A DNA stretch of 33,106 bases from Pseudomonadota bacterium (lineage in GTDB: Bacteria; Pseudomonadota; Alphaproteobacteria; Rickettsiales; SXRF01), in NCBI GenBank assembly GCA_028873525.1, contig JAGWIM010000011.1:1-33106 (forward strand). Reading direction: 5' to 3'. A model generated the notes under the pieces. It saw only the letters and a list, made by a program, of their open reading frames with translations, ran no database searches and was not told the origin of the DNA. This document shows, piece after piece, positions 7,947 to 17,427 of this stretch (position 1 is the first letter of the stretch; the number at the start of each line of letters is the position of its first letter). A program made the translations under genes and the position numbers.

Positions 7947-8918
7947 TTAACATCTATCCTCCGGTACAAAATGTCCCAGTGGTCCGTGGCCTTTGCCTAG
8001 CCCCGGCGCATTCTCGATGGCCTTCCTGACATACTCACGCGCACGGATAACCGAATCGCGCAAGCTCATGCCCTGCGCCAGCGAGGTTGCCATCGCCGAG
8101 GCCAGCGCGCAGCCGGTGCCGTGCGTATGCCGGCTTATAATCCGCGGGCTGGTGAAAATTTCATGGGCACTACCGTCCATCAGCATATCGGTGACGGATT
8201 TCCCCTCGAGATGGCCACCCTTGAGAAGCACCGCTTGGCAGCCCAGCGCCAGAATTTTTTCCGCCGCGCGGCGCATGGCAGGTATACTCCCTATGGATAT
8301 GCCGGATAAATATTCGGCTTCGGGAATATTGGGCGTCACCACCGCCGCCAGCGGGATGAGGCGGATTTTCAGCGTTTCAATGGCATCTTCCGCCAGCAGC
8401 GCCGCGCCGCCCTTGGCGAACATGACGGGGTCTAATATTAATCCTCTCCCCTTGGGGAGGGAATGGTTAGGGAGGGGGAGGGCTTTGCCGGAATTATCAC
8501 CCTCTCCCGCTCCGCTTCGTTTCGCGACCTCCCCCCTCAAGGAGGAGGTGGAGTAAGAAGCAAGGCATTCCGCCACCGTTTCAATTACGCTGGCCTTATG
8601 CAACATGCCGGTTTTGACGACATCGGCGCCGATGTCGTCGAGCACCAGGGAAATCTGCTGGCGGATGAAATCGCTGGGAACGTCGTGGATGCCGAACACG
8701 CCCCACGTGTTCTGGGCGGTAAGCGCCGTAATCGCGGTCGCCGCATACCCCCCCAGGGTAGTGACGGTCTTGATGTCGCCCTGGATGCCGGCACCGCCGC
8801 CGGAGTCGGAACCGGCGATGACGAGGACGCGCCCTGCGGGCGAGCGCTCAGTGCCCGGTGCACGGTGCCTGGTTATGGGGTAATCCATGGGATTTTCGCC
8901 GGGGCGTTTTCGTTTCAT
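7947..8918 (-). CDS. thiD: Hydroxymethylpyrimidine/phosphomethylpyrimidine kinase, with in-frame repeat insertion
   Basis: Phosphorylates HMP and HMP-P to HMP-PP in thiamine synthesis (ribokinase fold). Seen are 'VIAGSDSGGGAGIQGDIKT', 'VKTGMLHKA', 'LDPVMFAKGG', 'NIPEAEYLSG', 'LLKGGH' and the anion-hole/catalytic 'THGTGCALASA'. The 323 residues exceed the usual 260-270. About 38 extra residues ('SSLRGEVAKRSGAGEGD' and so on) sit between the helix ending 'AECLA' and the strand 'LILDPVM', encoded by the palindromic repeat at 8442-8556. The N-terminus is also extended by about 28 residues, partly from a heptamer array (8851-8871). The start is uncertain: ATG 8918 or ATG 8888, neither with a good ribosome site. 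I judge it functional because all catalytic motifs are intact. Confidence 0.93.
   Translation of the reverse strand: MKRKRPGENPMDYPITRHRAPGTERSPAGRVLVIAGSDSGGGAGIQGDIKTVTTLGGYAATAITALTAQNTWGVFGIHDVPSDFIRQQISLVLDDIGADVVKTGMLHKASVIETVAECLASYSTSSLRGEVAKRSGAGEGDNSGKALPLPNHSLPKGRGLILDPVMFAKGGAALLAEDAIETLKIRLIPLAAVVTPNIPEAEYLSGISIGSIPAMRRAAEKILALGCQAVLLKGGHLEGKSVTDMLMDGSAHEIFTSPRIISRHTHGTGCALASAMATSLAQGMSLRDSVIRAREYVRKAIENAPGLGKGHGPLGHFVPEDRC
8442..8556. repeat. C/T-rich palindromic element inserted in frame in thiD
   Basis: About 115 bp containing CTCCCC-TT-GGGGAG (8446-8459) at one end and CCTCCCCCCTCAAGGAGGAGG at the other, with a further G-rich/C-rich pair between. The arm phrases 'CCTCTCCCCTTG' and 'CCCTCAAGGAGG' recur at 379-431, 481-515 and 28376-28507. 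It keeps the thiD frame open. Confidence 0.8.
8851..8871. repeat. Heptanucleotide tandem array in the thiD 5' end
   Basis: Three 7-bp units GTGCCCG, GTGCACG, GTGCCTG lie in the first codons of thiD, encoding its atypical N-terminal extension. Two related units (AAGCACC, AAGCACT; 8958-8971) lie at the end of glmM and include the A of its stop codon complement. Confidence 0.5.
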
Positions 8919-8921
8919 TCC

Positions 8922-8945
8922 TTGTCATTCCCGCGAACGCAGGGA
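8922..8945. repeat. Degenerate arm of the GTCATTCCCGCG palindromic element
   Basis: TTGTCATTCCCGCGAACGCAGGGA matches the arm of the 22689-22799 element with two or three changes. It fills most of the 37-nt gap between thiD and glmM. Confidence 0.6.
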
Positions 8946-8955
8946 GACTTAAAAA

Positions 8956-10296
<1,341 letters not shown>

Positions 10297-10308
10297 CCAA
10301 ATGCCCCG

Positions 10309-12246
10309 CTATTCTGCCGCTGCGGCGCTGCCCGCCGTCTTGCGCGCGCGCGACGAGGGCAGCGAGGATTTTCCGGCAACGCTTTTCTTCGTGTGCGCGT
10401 TTCCCTGGCGGTCGACGGCGCCGCCTTCGGCCAGGGTCTTGATTTCATCGCCGGAGAGGGTCTCGTATTCCAGCAGCGCGCCGGCGATGCGGTGCAGCGT
10501 GTCAAGATGCTGCGTCAGCACCTCGTGGGCGCGGGTGCGGGCATCCTCGACGATGCGCTTGACCTCGGCGTCGATGAGATTGGCCATATCTTCGGAGAGC
10601 GCCTGCGTCGGTTGCCCCATGCTGTAGCCGAGGAACACCTCGTGATCTCCGCCGTTGCCGTAAAAGATAGGGCCGACCTTGTCGCTCATGCCCCATTCGG
10701 TGACCATGGCGCGCGCCAGCTTGGTGGCGTATTTGATGTCGCTTGAGGCGCCGCTGGAGACTTTATCATAGCCGAAAATTATTTCCTCGGCGACACGCCC
10801 GCCCATGGAAACCGCCAGGTCGGCGTACATTTTTTCACGCGGGTAGGAGAGTTTGTCGGCTTCCGGCAGGCGCATGACCATGCCCAGCGCCCGCCCGCGC
10901 GGAATAATGGTCGCTTTGTGAATGGGATCGGAAGCCGGGCTGTAGATTGACACCAGAGCGTGGCCGCCCTCGTGGTAAGCGGTCATTTTCTTTTCCTCTT
11001 CGCTCATCACCATCGATTTACGTTCGGCGCCCATCATGACTTTGTCCTTGGCGGATTCCAGGTCACGCATGGTGATGACTTTCTTGCCCAGGCGCGCCGC
11101 CAGCAGCGCCGCTTCGTTGACGATATTGGCGAGATCGGCGCCGGAAAAGCCGGGCGTGCCGCGAGCGATGATGCGCGCATCGACGTCGGGACCCTTGGGG
11201 ACTTTTTTCAGGTGCACGTTAAGAATCTTGGCGCGACCGTTTATGTCGGGGTTGGGTACGGTGATCTGGCGGTCGAAACGGCCGGGGCGCAGGAGCGCCG
11301 GGTCGAGCACGTCGGGACGATTGGTGGCGGCGAGGATGATGACCGATTCGTTGGCCTCGAAGCCATCCATTTCGACCAGCAACTGGTTGAGTGTCTGCTC
11401 ACGTTCGTCATTGCCGCCGCCGAGGCCGGCGCCGCGGTGGCGCCCGACGGCGTCAATCTCATCGATGAAAATAATGCAGGGTGCCGATTTCTTTCCCTGC
11501 TCAAACATGTCACGCACACGGCTTGCGCCGACGCCGACGAACATCTCGACGAAATCCGATCCGGAGATGGTGAAGAACGGCACTTTCGCTTCGCCGGCGA
11601 TGGCGCGCGCCAGCAGGGTTTTGCCAGTGCCAGGCGGGCCGACCAGCAGGCAGCCTTTGGGAATTTTTCCGCCGAGGCGCTGATATTTCTGCGGGTCTTT
11701 GAGGAAATCAACAATCTCGTACAGTTCGTCCTTGGCTTCCTCGATGCCGGCGACATCCTCGAACGTCACGCGCTCGGTTTTTTCGGTGAGCAGCCGCGCC
11801 CGCGATTTGCCGAAGCCCAGTGCGCCGCCGCCGCGACCGCCGCTTTGCATCTGGCGCATGAAGAAGATGTAGACGCCGACCAAGAGCAGCAGCGGGAACC
11901 ACGAGATGAGTACGCTCCACAGCGAGTCCATCTTGCCATCATCGCCGACGGCGGTGATTTTGACGTTCTTGGCGGTCAGCCTGTCGATCATGCCCGGATA
12001 TTCAGGAGCCTGCGTGACGAAGGCGGTGCCGTCGCTCAAATGGCCGGTGACGACCGATCCTTTACCCTGGTCGCTGTGGATGACGACGTCGGTGACCTGG
12101 TTTTGGTCGATTTTGTCGAGCAGGCTGGAGAAGGGGAGGCGGCTCATGCCGCTGCGATCGACGCCGCCCTGGAACATGTTGAAGAGCGCCATCACCACCA
12201 GCAGGATGGCAAGCCAGATCAGAAAATGTTTTGCATAGTTACGCAT
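10309..12246 (-). CDS. ftsH: ATP-dependent zinc metalloprotease FtsH
   Basis: Membrane-anchored hexameric AAA+ protease that degrades misfolded membrane proteins and regulators such as LpxC in other bacteria. I place the start at ATG 12246 ('[12 protein letters not shown]'), giving 645 residues, because the longer ORF runs into tilS. TM1 is about residues 7-23, TM2 about 109-130, Walker A 'GPPGTGKT' at 203-210, Walker B 'IIFIDEID', the second region of homology '[18 protein letters not shown]', and the zinc site 'HEGGH'. The C-terminal tail is Ser/Ala/Lys-rich. The start lies 8 nt inside the tilS end, so the two are probably coupled. Confidence 0.98.
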   Translation of the reverse strand: MRNYAKHFLIWLAILLVVMALFNMFQGGVDRSGMSRLPFSSLLDKIDQNQVTDVVIHSDQGKGSVVTGHLSDGTAFVTQAPEYPGMIDRLTAKNVKITAVGDDGKMDSLWSVLISWFPLLLLVGVYIFFMRQMQSGGRGGGALGFGKSRARLLTEKTERVTFEDVAGIEEAKDELYEIVDFLKDPQKYQRLGGKIPKGCLLVGPPGTGKTLLARAIAGEAKVPFFTISGSDFVEMFVGVGASRVRDMFEQGKKSAPCIIFIDEIDAVGRHRGAGLGGGNDEREQTLNQLLVEMDGFEANESVIILAATNRPDVLDPALLRPGRFDRQITVPNPDINGRAKILNVHLKKVPKGPDVDARIIARGTPGFSGADLANIVNEAALLAARLGKKVITMRDLESAKDKVMMGAERKSMVMSEEEKKMTAYHEGGHALVSIYSPASDPIHKATIIPRGRALGMVMRLPEADKLSYPREKMYADLAVSMGGRVAEEIIFGYDKVSSGASSDIKYATKLARAMVTEWGMSDKVGPIFYGNGGDHEVFLGYSMGQPTQALSEDMANLIDAEVKRIVEDARTRAHEVLTQHLDTLHRIAGALLEYETLSGDEIKTLAEGGAVDRQGNAHTKKSVAGKSSLPSSRARKTAGSAAAAE

Positions 12247-13369
12247 AGCCGGTGCGCGCTCCTTCCTCTGCCGCGCGGACATCATTCATAGCGGAAAACG
12301 GCGTTGCGGCAAGCGCTTTTGCCGGACGGCGCACGGTATGGATATGGGGACTGCCCGCCGGTTTTTCAAGCCTGCGGACGAGCAGGCGATCATACCGCGC
12401 CTGGCGGATGAACATCAGCGCGCCAAAGCTCCGGCGGTGGTTGAACGCCAGAAAATCCTTGTGCAACCGCTGCAATTTTTCCGCGCGCGGCGGCGTGGCG
12501 CGTCCGCCCAGCGTCATCGTCAGCGCTGCCAACAGCCGCATGCCGTCATCCGGCGGCAGGGTGAGAAAGGCGGTCAGATTGATATAGGCATGGTCGGGAA
12601 AAATGGAGATTATCTCGGGTAATGTAACGGCCAGACGATGTTCGTTCCGGTTGCGGATTTCCCCAAAACGCTGCGCCAGCGCGCCAGCGCGCTCTGACAG
12701 CGTGGCCGGATTTTCCGATTCGGCGATATGTGCGCGGATGCGGTTGCGCGTGTAGCGTGGACTCTGGTTACTCGGATCCTCGATCCAGGGCTGGCCGGCT
12801 TCCATCAGCAACGCCTTGAGCCGCGATTTCAACATGCCCAGCAGTGGCCGCAGCAGGCGGACGCCGTGAACCTGCGACACGGCGGGCATACAGGCCAGCC
12901 CGTCCAGTCCACTGCCGCGCCCCAGGCGGAAAAACAGCGTTTCCGCCTGATCGTCCTGGTGGTGGGCGGTAAGTAAATGCAGCACGTGATGCATTTTGCA
13001 CCAATCGGTCAGCAGGCGGTAACGCGCATCACGGGCAGCGGCCTGAATGCCGGAATCCGGAATCCTGAATCCCGAATCCTGAATCCTCAATATATGCTGT
13101 TCAATCCCCCACGCCTCGCACCACTGTTGCACCTGTTTTGCTTCCTCTGCCGATTCTTTTCTCAATCCATGATCAACCGTCAGCGCAACGGCGCTGCCAC
13201 CTTCAGCGTTTGCCCAGTCATGCGCCAGAAGCAGGAGCGCCATGCTGTCCGCCCCGCCGGAAACAGCTACTGCCAGCGTCGGCGCGTGCTCAAACGGGCC
13301 GCAGGCGGCAAGGAGGGGAAAAAACAGGCGGCGAACACTCTGCACGGGCGACTTTTTGTTGAAGTGCAA
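12239..13369 (-). CDS. tilS: tRNA(Ile)-lysidine synthetase, with heptamer-array insertion
   Basis: Adds lysine to C34 of the CAU-anticodon tRNA(Ile), converting it from Met to Ile specificity; essential in most bacteria. The ATP-pyrophosphatase P-loop '[11 protein letters not shown]' is at about residues 35-45, and 'TVDHGLR', 'QAAARDARY' and '[12 protein letters not shown]' follow. The segment between 'HILRI' and '[10 protein letters not shown]', normally a short loop, is encoded by five 7-bp units (13052-13086) and reads '[11 protein letters not shown]'. The start is uncertain: the ORF opens with TTG 13369, and GTG 13345 is an alternative. The C-terminus overlaps ftsH by 8 nt. Confidence 0.93.
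   Translation of the reverse strand: MHFNKKSPVQSVRRLFFPLLAACGPFEHAPTLAVAVSGGADSMALLLLAHDWANAEGGSAVALTVDHGLRKESAEEAKQVQQWCEAWGIEQHILRIQDSGFRIPDSGIQAAARDARYRLLTDWCKMHHVLHLLTAHHQDDQAETLFFRLGRGSGLDGLACMPAVSQVHGVRLLRPLLGMLKSRLKALLMEAGQPWIEDPSNQSPRYTRNRIRAHIAESENPATLSERAGALAQRFGEIRNRNEHRLAVTLPEIISIFPDHAYINLTAFLTLPPDDGMRLLAALTMTLGGRATPPRAEKLQRLHKDFLAFNHRRSFGALMFIRQARYDRLLVRRLEKPAGSPHIHTVRRPAKALAATPFSAMNDVRAAEEGARTGYA
13052..13086. repeat. Heptanucleotide tandem array inside tilS
   Basis: Five consecutive 7-bp units GGAATCC, GGAATCC, TGAATCC, CGAATCC, TGAATCC, in frame in tilS. A degenerate copy (TGAATGCC) precedes them. Confidence 0.85.
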
Positions 13370-13457
13370 GCCCTGATTTTAAGCTACTCCACCGGTTTCA
13401 GGAAATGTTTTCTTTAACGCGGAGCGTTTCCGGCCCGCTGCTTCTGTGCGTCACCCC

Positions 13458-13485
13458 TTGATTGATTCTATCTCCATGCTATATA
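13458..13485 (+). promoter_or_regulatory. Candidate promoter upstream of the receiver-domain gene
   Basis: The 255-nt space between tilS and the receiver gene is strikingly AT-rich from about 13480 to 13610. TTGATT (13458-13463), 16 nt, TATATA (13480-13485) is the best promoter-like pair reading toward the receiver gene; TATAAT-like runs follow near 13491-13505. No other feature is seen in this gap. Confidence 0.35.
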
Positions 13486-13624
13486 GAGTGTATTATAATA
13501 ATATATTTCAATTAAAAGTTGTTTATTAAAGAGGTCTGCCCGTGAAAAGCAATAATCCGCTAACAATATTGAAAATAATTAATAATTTGTTTTGTTCCGG
13601 CATAAATAACCGTCGGCAGGCGGT

Positions 13625-14017
13625 ATGATCGCGCCGCCGATCCTTCTTTATATCGACGATACCTTGGCCGATGTGGAACTGGTGCGCGCGCGGCTGGAAG
13701 AGCAGGGCATTGGCGTTGACGCGGCGTACACAGGAAAGGGAGGCATCACGGCATATGATCCGGCACGGCATGACGCGGTTGCCATCGACTGGAACCTGCC
13801 CGACATGGATGGGGTAGAGGTGGCGGAAACGCTGCTGGTACGCCACCCGCATTGCCCGCTTGCCCTCGTCAGCGGATTATTCAAGGAGGAACAGCTCGCT
13901 GCCGCGAACACGCTGGGTGTCAACCATTGCTTTGAAAAGGACTTCGGCATGAATTACATCATGCGCCTGTGCGCCTTCGTCTACAAATATGCGGGGGGCT
14001 TCCGGCGCTCCGGATAA
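13625..14017 (+). CDS. Orphan single-domain response regulator (receiver only)
   Basis: The 130-residue protein is a CheY-like receiver domain. The acidic pair Asp11-Asp12, the phosphoacceptor Asp55 in 'AIDWNLPDMDG', the switch Ser83 ('LVSG') and Lys105 ('CFEKD') are all present, so it should be phosphorylatable. No output domain follows, and no kinase lies nearby. GGCAGG (13615-13620) precedes ATG 13625. It is the only + strand gene in this part of the tilS-to-cpoB block, and its stop is only 4 nt from the end of convergent cpoB, leaving no room for a terminator. Partner and output are unknown. Confidence 0.88.
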   Translation: MIAPPILLYIDDTLADVELVRARLEEQGIGVDAAYTGKGGITAYDPARHDAVAIDWNLPDMDGVEVAETLLVRHPHCPLALVSGLFKEEQLAAANTLGVNHCFEKDFGMNYIMRLCAFVYKYAGGFRRSG

Positions 14018-14021
14018 TGTA

Positions 14022-14927
14022 TTACTTGCAGCCGATGCGCTTTTGCTCCTGTTCGGCTTTCCCGGTGATGCTGGTTGAGTTTTTGCGGTACTTGGTCACG
14101 ATCTGCTGCAGTACGACGCAGGCGTCCTTGTCGCGGTCCAGAGCGTCAAGCGATATGGCGAGCTTCAGCAGGTTGTCGGCGGCTTTTGGGCCGTCGGGCA
14201 GCGCCTCGAAGCCCTGGCGGAAATGGTCGGCGGCTTTGACGTAATCGCGGCGGATGTAATAGGTCTCGCCTTCCCAGTAATAGGCGTTGCCGATCAGCGG
14301 ATCATTCGGATACCGTTTGGTGAAGGCGGCGAAGGCGGCGGCGGCCTCGGGGTATTGCGTCTGGTTGAGCAGGCGAAAAGCATAATTATATTGTTCGCGC
14401 GGTGTCTCCGGAGTGCCGTTTTTCGCCTCTGCGCCGGGCGGCGTGAGTATGCCACTGCCGGCAGTGGTCAGGCCCGAAGGTGCGGTCTTTTTCTTAAGGG
14501 TAGTTTTTTCTTCAGGCGCGGCGGGCGTCTCATCACTGGCAGGGGGGGCCGGAGAGGCGGAAGCATCTGGCGATTTGCCCGCCAGTTCATTGAAACGGAA
14601 ATCGGTGTCCCTCTGCGATTTGGCGACGTCCTCGGAGAGTTTTTTCACCTGGAACTGGGTTTCCTCAATCTGACCACGCAACTGGCGCAACTGATCCTCA
14701 ATGGCCGATAGCCGAACATCCAGGCTGGCGGCGACATTGCCGGGAGGGACATTAGCAGCGTCCACCGGCGTACCGCTCTGCGCCACCTGCTTTTGCAGCA
14801 GCATGACGTCGTGCTCGACGTGGTTCAACCGGTCCATTATTTGGGCATTCTCGTTTTCCTGCGCCAGGGCAGGCAGAGGAGCCAACGCCGCACAGAGAGC
14901 AAGGAGAAAAAAATGTATCATTTTCAT
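14022..14927 (-). CDS. cpoB: Tol-Pal system protein CpoB (YbgF)
   Basis: Periplasmic protein that links the Tol machine to peptidoglycan synthesis during division. The 301-residue product has a signal peptide ('MKMIHFFLLALCAALAPLPALA', cleavage near residue 22), an N-terminal coiled coil (about residues 30-105), a Pro/Ala/Thr-rich linker, and C-terminal TPR repeats starting near 'REQYNYAFRLLNQTQYPEA' and including 'YYWEGETYYIRRDYVKA'. It lies at the end of the pal side of the cluster, 145 nt after pal with a terminator between them, so it may need its own promoter. Confidence 0.93.
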   Translation of the reverse strand: MKMIHFFLLALCAALAPLPALAQENENAQIMDRLNHVEHDVMLLQKQVAQSGTPVDAANVPPGNVAASLDVRLSAIEDQLRQLRGQIEETQFQVKKLSEDVAKSQRDTDFRFNELAGKSPDASASPAPPASDETPAAPEEKTTLKKKTAPSGLTTAGSGILTPPGAEAKNGTPETPREQYNYAFRLLNQTQYPEAAAAFAAFTKRYPNDPLIGNAYYWEGETYYIRRDYVKAADHFRQGFEALPDGPKAADNLLKLAISLDALDRDKDACVVLQQIVTKYRKNSTSITGKAEQEQKRIGCK

Positions 14928-15005
14928 GGCAGGGAATAATAGCGGATTTTGCAGAATTTTCCAGCGCCATTTGAGATGGCTTCGTGACTAAATGGCAGTG
15001 TGATG

Positions 15006-15047
15006 CAAAAACACTTCGCCCCACCACACGCATGTGGCGGGGCGAAG
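15006..15047 (-). terminator. Rho-independent terminator of pal
   Basis: A strong hairpin pairs CTTCGCCCC (15014-15022) plus CCACA with TGTGG plus GGGGCGAAG (15039-15047), with loop CGCA and one internal mismatch. On the minus strand it is followed by GTGTTTTTGC. It sits 25 nt after the pal stop. Confidence 0.8.
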
Positions 15048-15072
15048 AAAAAGTACGCTTAAGCCAATAGGC

Positions 15073-15558
15073 TTATTGGTTCATCAGCACCGTCACAGCG
15101 CGGCGGTTCTGGCTCCATGCGGCTTCGTCGTCGCCGATGACCGCCGGGCGTTCTTTGCCATAGCTGATCGTCGAGATGCGCGCGGCGGCGATGCCTTCGC
15201 TCACCAGATACTTTTTGGCGGCGGCGGCACGGCGCTCACCCAGCGCCAGGTTGTATTCGCGGGTGCCGCGTTCGTCACAATGGCCTTCCACCGTCACGTT
15301 GACGCCCGGATATTGCTTGAGCCAGGCGGCCTGGTGCTGCAACGTTTTCTGCGCTTCATCGGACAGTGCCGAGCTGTTCAAGGCAAAAAACACGCGGTCG
15401 CCGACATTTTCCGTCAGATCGGCAGCGCTGCCGGGCTTAGCCGCACCATTGGCTCCGCCTTTGCCGCTCATGCCGGAAGTAGATCCGGGTGTGGATTGGC
15501 ACGCGGCAAGCAGGAATACTGCCGAAAACACGGCCAGCGATTTCATCACTACATTCAT
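15073..15558 (-). CDS. pal: Peptidoglycan-associated lipoprotein Pal
   Basis: Outer-membrane lipoprotein that binds peptidoglycan and TolB. The 161 residues include a lipoprotein signal with lipobox 'LLAAC' (Cys near residue 20), a Gly/Ser-rich linker, and an OmpA-C domain from about residue 50 with 'VEGHCDERGTREYNLALGERRA', the peptidoglycan-binding signature. AGGAG at 6 nt spacing supports ATG 15558. A 192-nt gap separates it from tolB; I see no clear promoter there. A strong terminator follows. Confidence 0.97.
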   Translation of the reverse strand: MNVVMKSLAVFSAVFLLAACQSTPGSTSGMSGKGGANGAAKPGSAADLTENVGDRVFFALNSSALSDEAQKTLQHQAAWLKQYPGVNVTVEGHCDERGTREYNLALGERRAAAAKKYLVSEGIAAARISTISYGKERPAVIGDDEAAWSQNRRAVTVLMNQ

Positions 15559-15750
15559 AAGTCACTCCTAACCGAAAGGTTGAAAAATTGTTTACAACGC
15601 CATGATAATAATTAATTTTGCCGATGGCCTGACACCCTGATAGCACCGCCAAGGGGATGTAATCCATGGTGCATGGAGGCAACAGGGTAGCGAAAAGATT
15701 AAAGAAAGCAATATGGACTTAACTATATATCATAAAAATATTCCTCTGTG

Positions 15751-17055
15751 TTATAACGGCAACAGTGGCGACCAAGCCGGGTCGGACGCGCCCATCGGCG
15801 TGATGACTTCGCGCAGATTGTATCCTGTCACGTCAATAGTGTACAGGTACGGCGGCGCTTCCTGGCCGTTTGACGGCGGACTCTGGCGGTCAAAGATGAT
15901 GACGCGGCCATTGGGCGACCAGCTTGGGCCTTCCTCCAGCCAGCCGTTGGAAAGCAACCGTTCGCCGCTGCCGTCTGGCCGCATGACGCCGATATAGAAT
16001 GTGCCGCCCGATATTTTGGTAAAGGCGATCAAGTCGCCTCTCGGCGACCAGACCGGCGTGCCATACCTTCCGTCGCCGAAGCTGATGCGGTGAACGTTGC
16101 CGCCGTCGGCGTTCATGACGTAAAGCTGCTGCGAGCCGCCGCGGTCGGAATTGAAGACGATCTGTGATCCGTCAGGCGAATAGCTGGGCGACGTGTTGAT
16201 GCTGTCTCCGGAGGTGAGGCGTATCAGTTGGCGGCTGCGCAAATCCATCCGGTAAATCTGGGTGTTGCCGCCGTCGGCGATCGACATGATGATCGAGTCG
16301 CCGTTATTCGAGAAGCGCGGGGCGAACGACATCCCCTTGAACGTGCCGAGAGATTCCTCGCGGCCGGTCTGCAGGTCGCGCAAATACACGCGCGGCTCGC
16401 GGCCGGCATAGGAGAGATAAAGGATTTCCTGCGAGTTGGGCGAGAAGCGCGGCGTCAGTACCAGCACGCGCCCGTCAGTGAGGAATTTATGGTTCTCCCC
16501 GTCCTGGTCCATGATGGCGAGGCGCTTGATGCGGTGCGTCGCCAAGCCGGATTCAGCGATATAAACGATGCGCGAGTCAAAATAACCGGACTCGCCGGTC
16601 AGCCGCTCGTAGATTTCGTCGGCGATAATGTGGGCGATGCGCCGCCAGTTACTTTCAAACGTGTGGTATTCCTTGCCGGCGACCTGCTCCTCGCCGTAGA
16701 TGTCCCACAGGCGGAAAGCGACGCGGAGCCTGCCGCCGCCTTCGTCGCTCACCGTGCCGGTGATCAGTGCCGCCGCGTTGATCTGCCGCCAGTCGGCGAA
16801 GCGCGGCATGACGGTGTCCTTGGTGATTTTTTCGATGAAAGCTTCCGGCGGGATGGGTTTGAACAGGCCGCTCCTCTCGAGATCAGCTGAGACGACCTGC
16901 ATGATTTCGCCGCCGATGTCACCGCCGGCGAGGGCAGGCAGGGCAATCGGCATCGGCTCGACATGCCCTTGCGTGATATCAATGTGCAGCGTCGCCTGCG
17001 CCGGCTGGGCATAGGCGAGAATGGCAAGCAACCATAAAGCAGGCAGAAAACGCAT
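15751..17055 (-). CDS. tolB: Tol-Pal system beta-propeller protein TolB
   Basis: Periplasmic protein that shuttles between Pal and TolA. I place the start at ATG 17055, with AAAGGA at 5 nt spacing; the ORF-track start at 17091 lacks support. The 434 residues begin with a signal peptide ending near 'AQPAQA', then an N-terminal alpha/beta domain, then a six-bladed propeller with repeated '[12 protein letters not shown]', '[16 protein letters not shown]' and '[10 protein letters not shown]' type motifs. Unlike the usual operon, tolA is not immediately upstream: 1.8 kb of opposite-strand sequence intervenes, and tolB has its own promoter. Confidence 0.97.
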   Translation of the reverse strand: MRFLPALWLLAILAYAQPAQATLHIDITQGHVEPMPIALPALAGGDIGGEIMQVVSADLERSGLFKPIPPEAFIEKITKDTVMPRFADWRQINAAALITGTVSDEGGGRLRVAFRLWDIYGEEQVAGKEYHTFESNWRRIAHIIADEIYERLTGESGYFDSRIVYIAESGLATHRIKRLAIMDQDGENHKFLTDGRVLVLTPRFSPNSQEILYLSYAGREPRVYLRDLQTGREESLGTFKGMSFAPRFSNNGDSIIMSIADGGNTQIYRMDLRSRQLIRLTSGDSINTSPSYSPDGSQIVFNSDRGGSQQLYVMNADGGNVHRISFGDGRYGTPVWSPRGDLIAFTKISGGTFYIGVMRPDGSGERLLSNGWLEEGPSWSPNGRVIIFDRQSPPSNGQEAPPYLYTIDVTGYNLREVITPMGASDPAWSPLLPL

Positions 17056-17079
17056 GGCATTCCTTTCGCGAAACATGTC

Positions 17080-17110
17080 CTTATACCTCATACTGTGTGT
17101 GAAAAGTCAA
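17080..17110 (-). promoter_or_regulatory. Candidate tolB promoter
   Basis: On the minus strand TTGACT (17110-17105) and TATAAG (17085-17080) are separated by 19 nt, slightly long. The predicted start is near 17073, about 18 nt upstream of tolB. A promoter here is expected because tolB is cut off from tolA. Confidence 0.45.
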
Positions 17111-17113
17111 TAC

Positions 17114-17178
17114 TGTCATTGCGAGCGATCGAAGGCCGCGTGGCAATCCGGCCAAAGCGCCATGGGCGCGGTAAAATT
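17114..17178. repeat. Mosaic palindromic repeat (GTCATTGCGAGCG arm plus shared core)
   Basis: The left part, GTCATTGCGAGCG...GTGGCAATCC, is an arm of a common proteobacterial repeat type. It is joined to AAAGCGCCATGGGCGCGG (17156-17171 region), the same core found at 22719-22737 and, inverted, near 24098-24114. The right arm is missing, replaced by AT-rich DNA. It lies between the divergent tolB and 6S/lipoprotein promoters. Confidence 0.7.
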
Positions 17179-17182
17179 TAAG

Positions 17183-17211
17183 TTGCAAAATTTATTTTAA
17201 CAATTTAATAA
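17183..17211 (+). promoter_or_regulatory. Candidate promoter for the structured RNA and lipoprotein gene
   Basis: TTGCAA (17183-17188), 17 nt, TAATAA (17206-17211) in a very AT-rich stretch. The predicted start is near 17218, just before the structured RNA. Confidence 0.4.
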
Positions 17212-17236
17212 TGTGGCAAGCGCGATAAACGCGCCC

Positions 17237-17381
17237 GGGGTGTCGTAACCTCTTATCTGTCGGCTTTGTGCAGCCGTTACCCGCACTCCCTAGCCTTGGC
17301 TGGGGAGGCTGTAATGTATGTCCAGAGCCGCTAGGCTTAAAGATTGCAGCAAACCTAGCAGATAGGTTTTACGAACTCCCC
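17237..17381 (+). ncRNA. ssrS: Candidate 6S RNA (regulator of RNA polymerase)
   Basis: About 145 nt fold into one long rod. The closing stem pairs GGGG, TCGTAACC and TATCTG (17237-17259) with CAGATA, GGTTTTACGA and CCCC (17359-17381). The apical stem pairs CGGCTTTG (17261-17268) with CAGAGCCG (17323-17330), then TTAC with GTAA, and ends in CTCCCTAGCC/GGCTGGGGAG. Between them is a large bubble whose 3' side holds a small hairpin, CTAGG...CCTAG (17331-17358), around GCTTAAAGATTGCAGCAA. A closing stem, open central bubble with a 3'-side hairpin, and GC-rich apical stem are the 6S hallmarks, and the bubble sequence resembles E. coli 6S as I recall it. Alternatively it is a cis-acting leader of the lipoprotein gene, since its 3' end can also pair with that gene's ribosome site. 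Confidence 0.55.
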
Positions 17382-17424
17382 AGTCACCAGTGATGGTGGC
17401 TTCCATTCATAGCCAGGGGAGTTC
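17373..17424 (+). promoter_or_regulatory. Inverted repeat that could hide the lipoprotein gene's ribosome site
   Basis: GAACTCCCC (17373-17381) is perfectly complementary to GGGGAGTTC (17416-17424). The latter contains the Shine-Dalgarno GGGGAG, 6 nt before ATG 17428. Two smaller hairpins (CACCA-GTGA-TGGTG and TGGCT...AGCCA) lie inside. Because GAACTCCCC also closes the upstream RNA rod, the two pairings are mutually exclusive. Confidence 0.5.
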
Positions 17425-17427
17425 TAC

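Noticed and set aside
10960-12291. 443-codon open frame on the + strand opposite ftsH
   Set aside because: It is an antisense shadow of ftsH, whose motifs are all present on the minus strand; the + reading has no recognisable motif.
12239-13369. thiD, thiE, ruvA and tilS as pseudogenes because of repeat insertions
   Set aside because: All frames stay open and every catalytic motif on both sides of the inserts is intact, so disruption is unlikely.
17237-17381. tmRNA, RNase P RNA or SRP RNA in the structured region
   Set aside because: The conserved signatures of these RNAs were not seen, whereas a single long rod with a central bubble fits 6S better.
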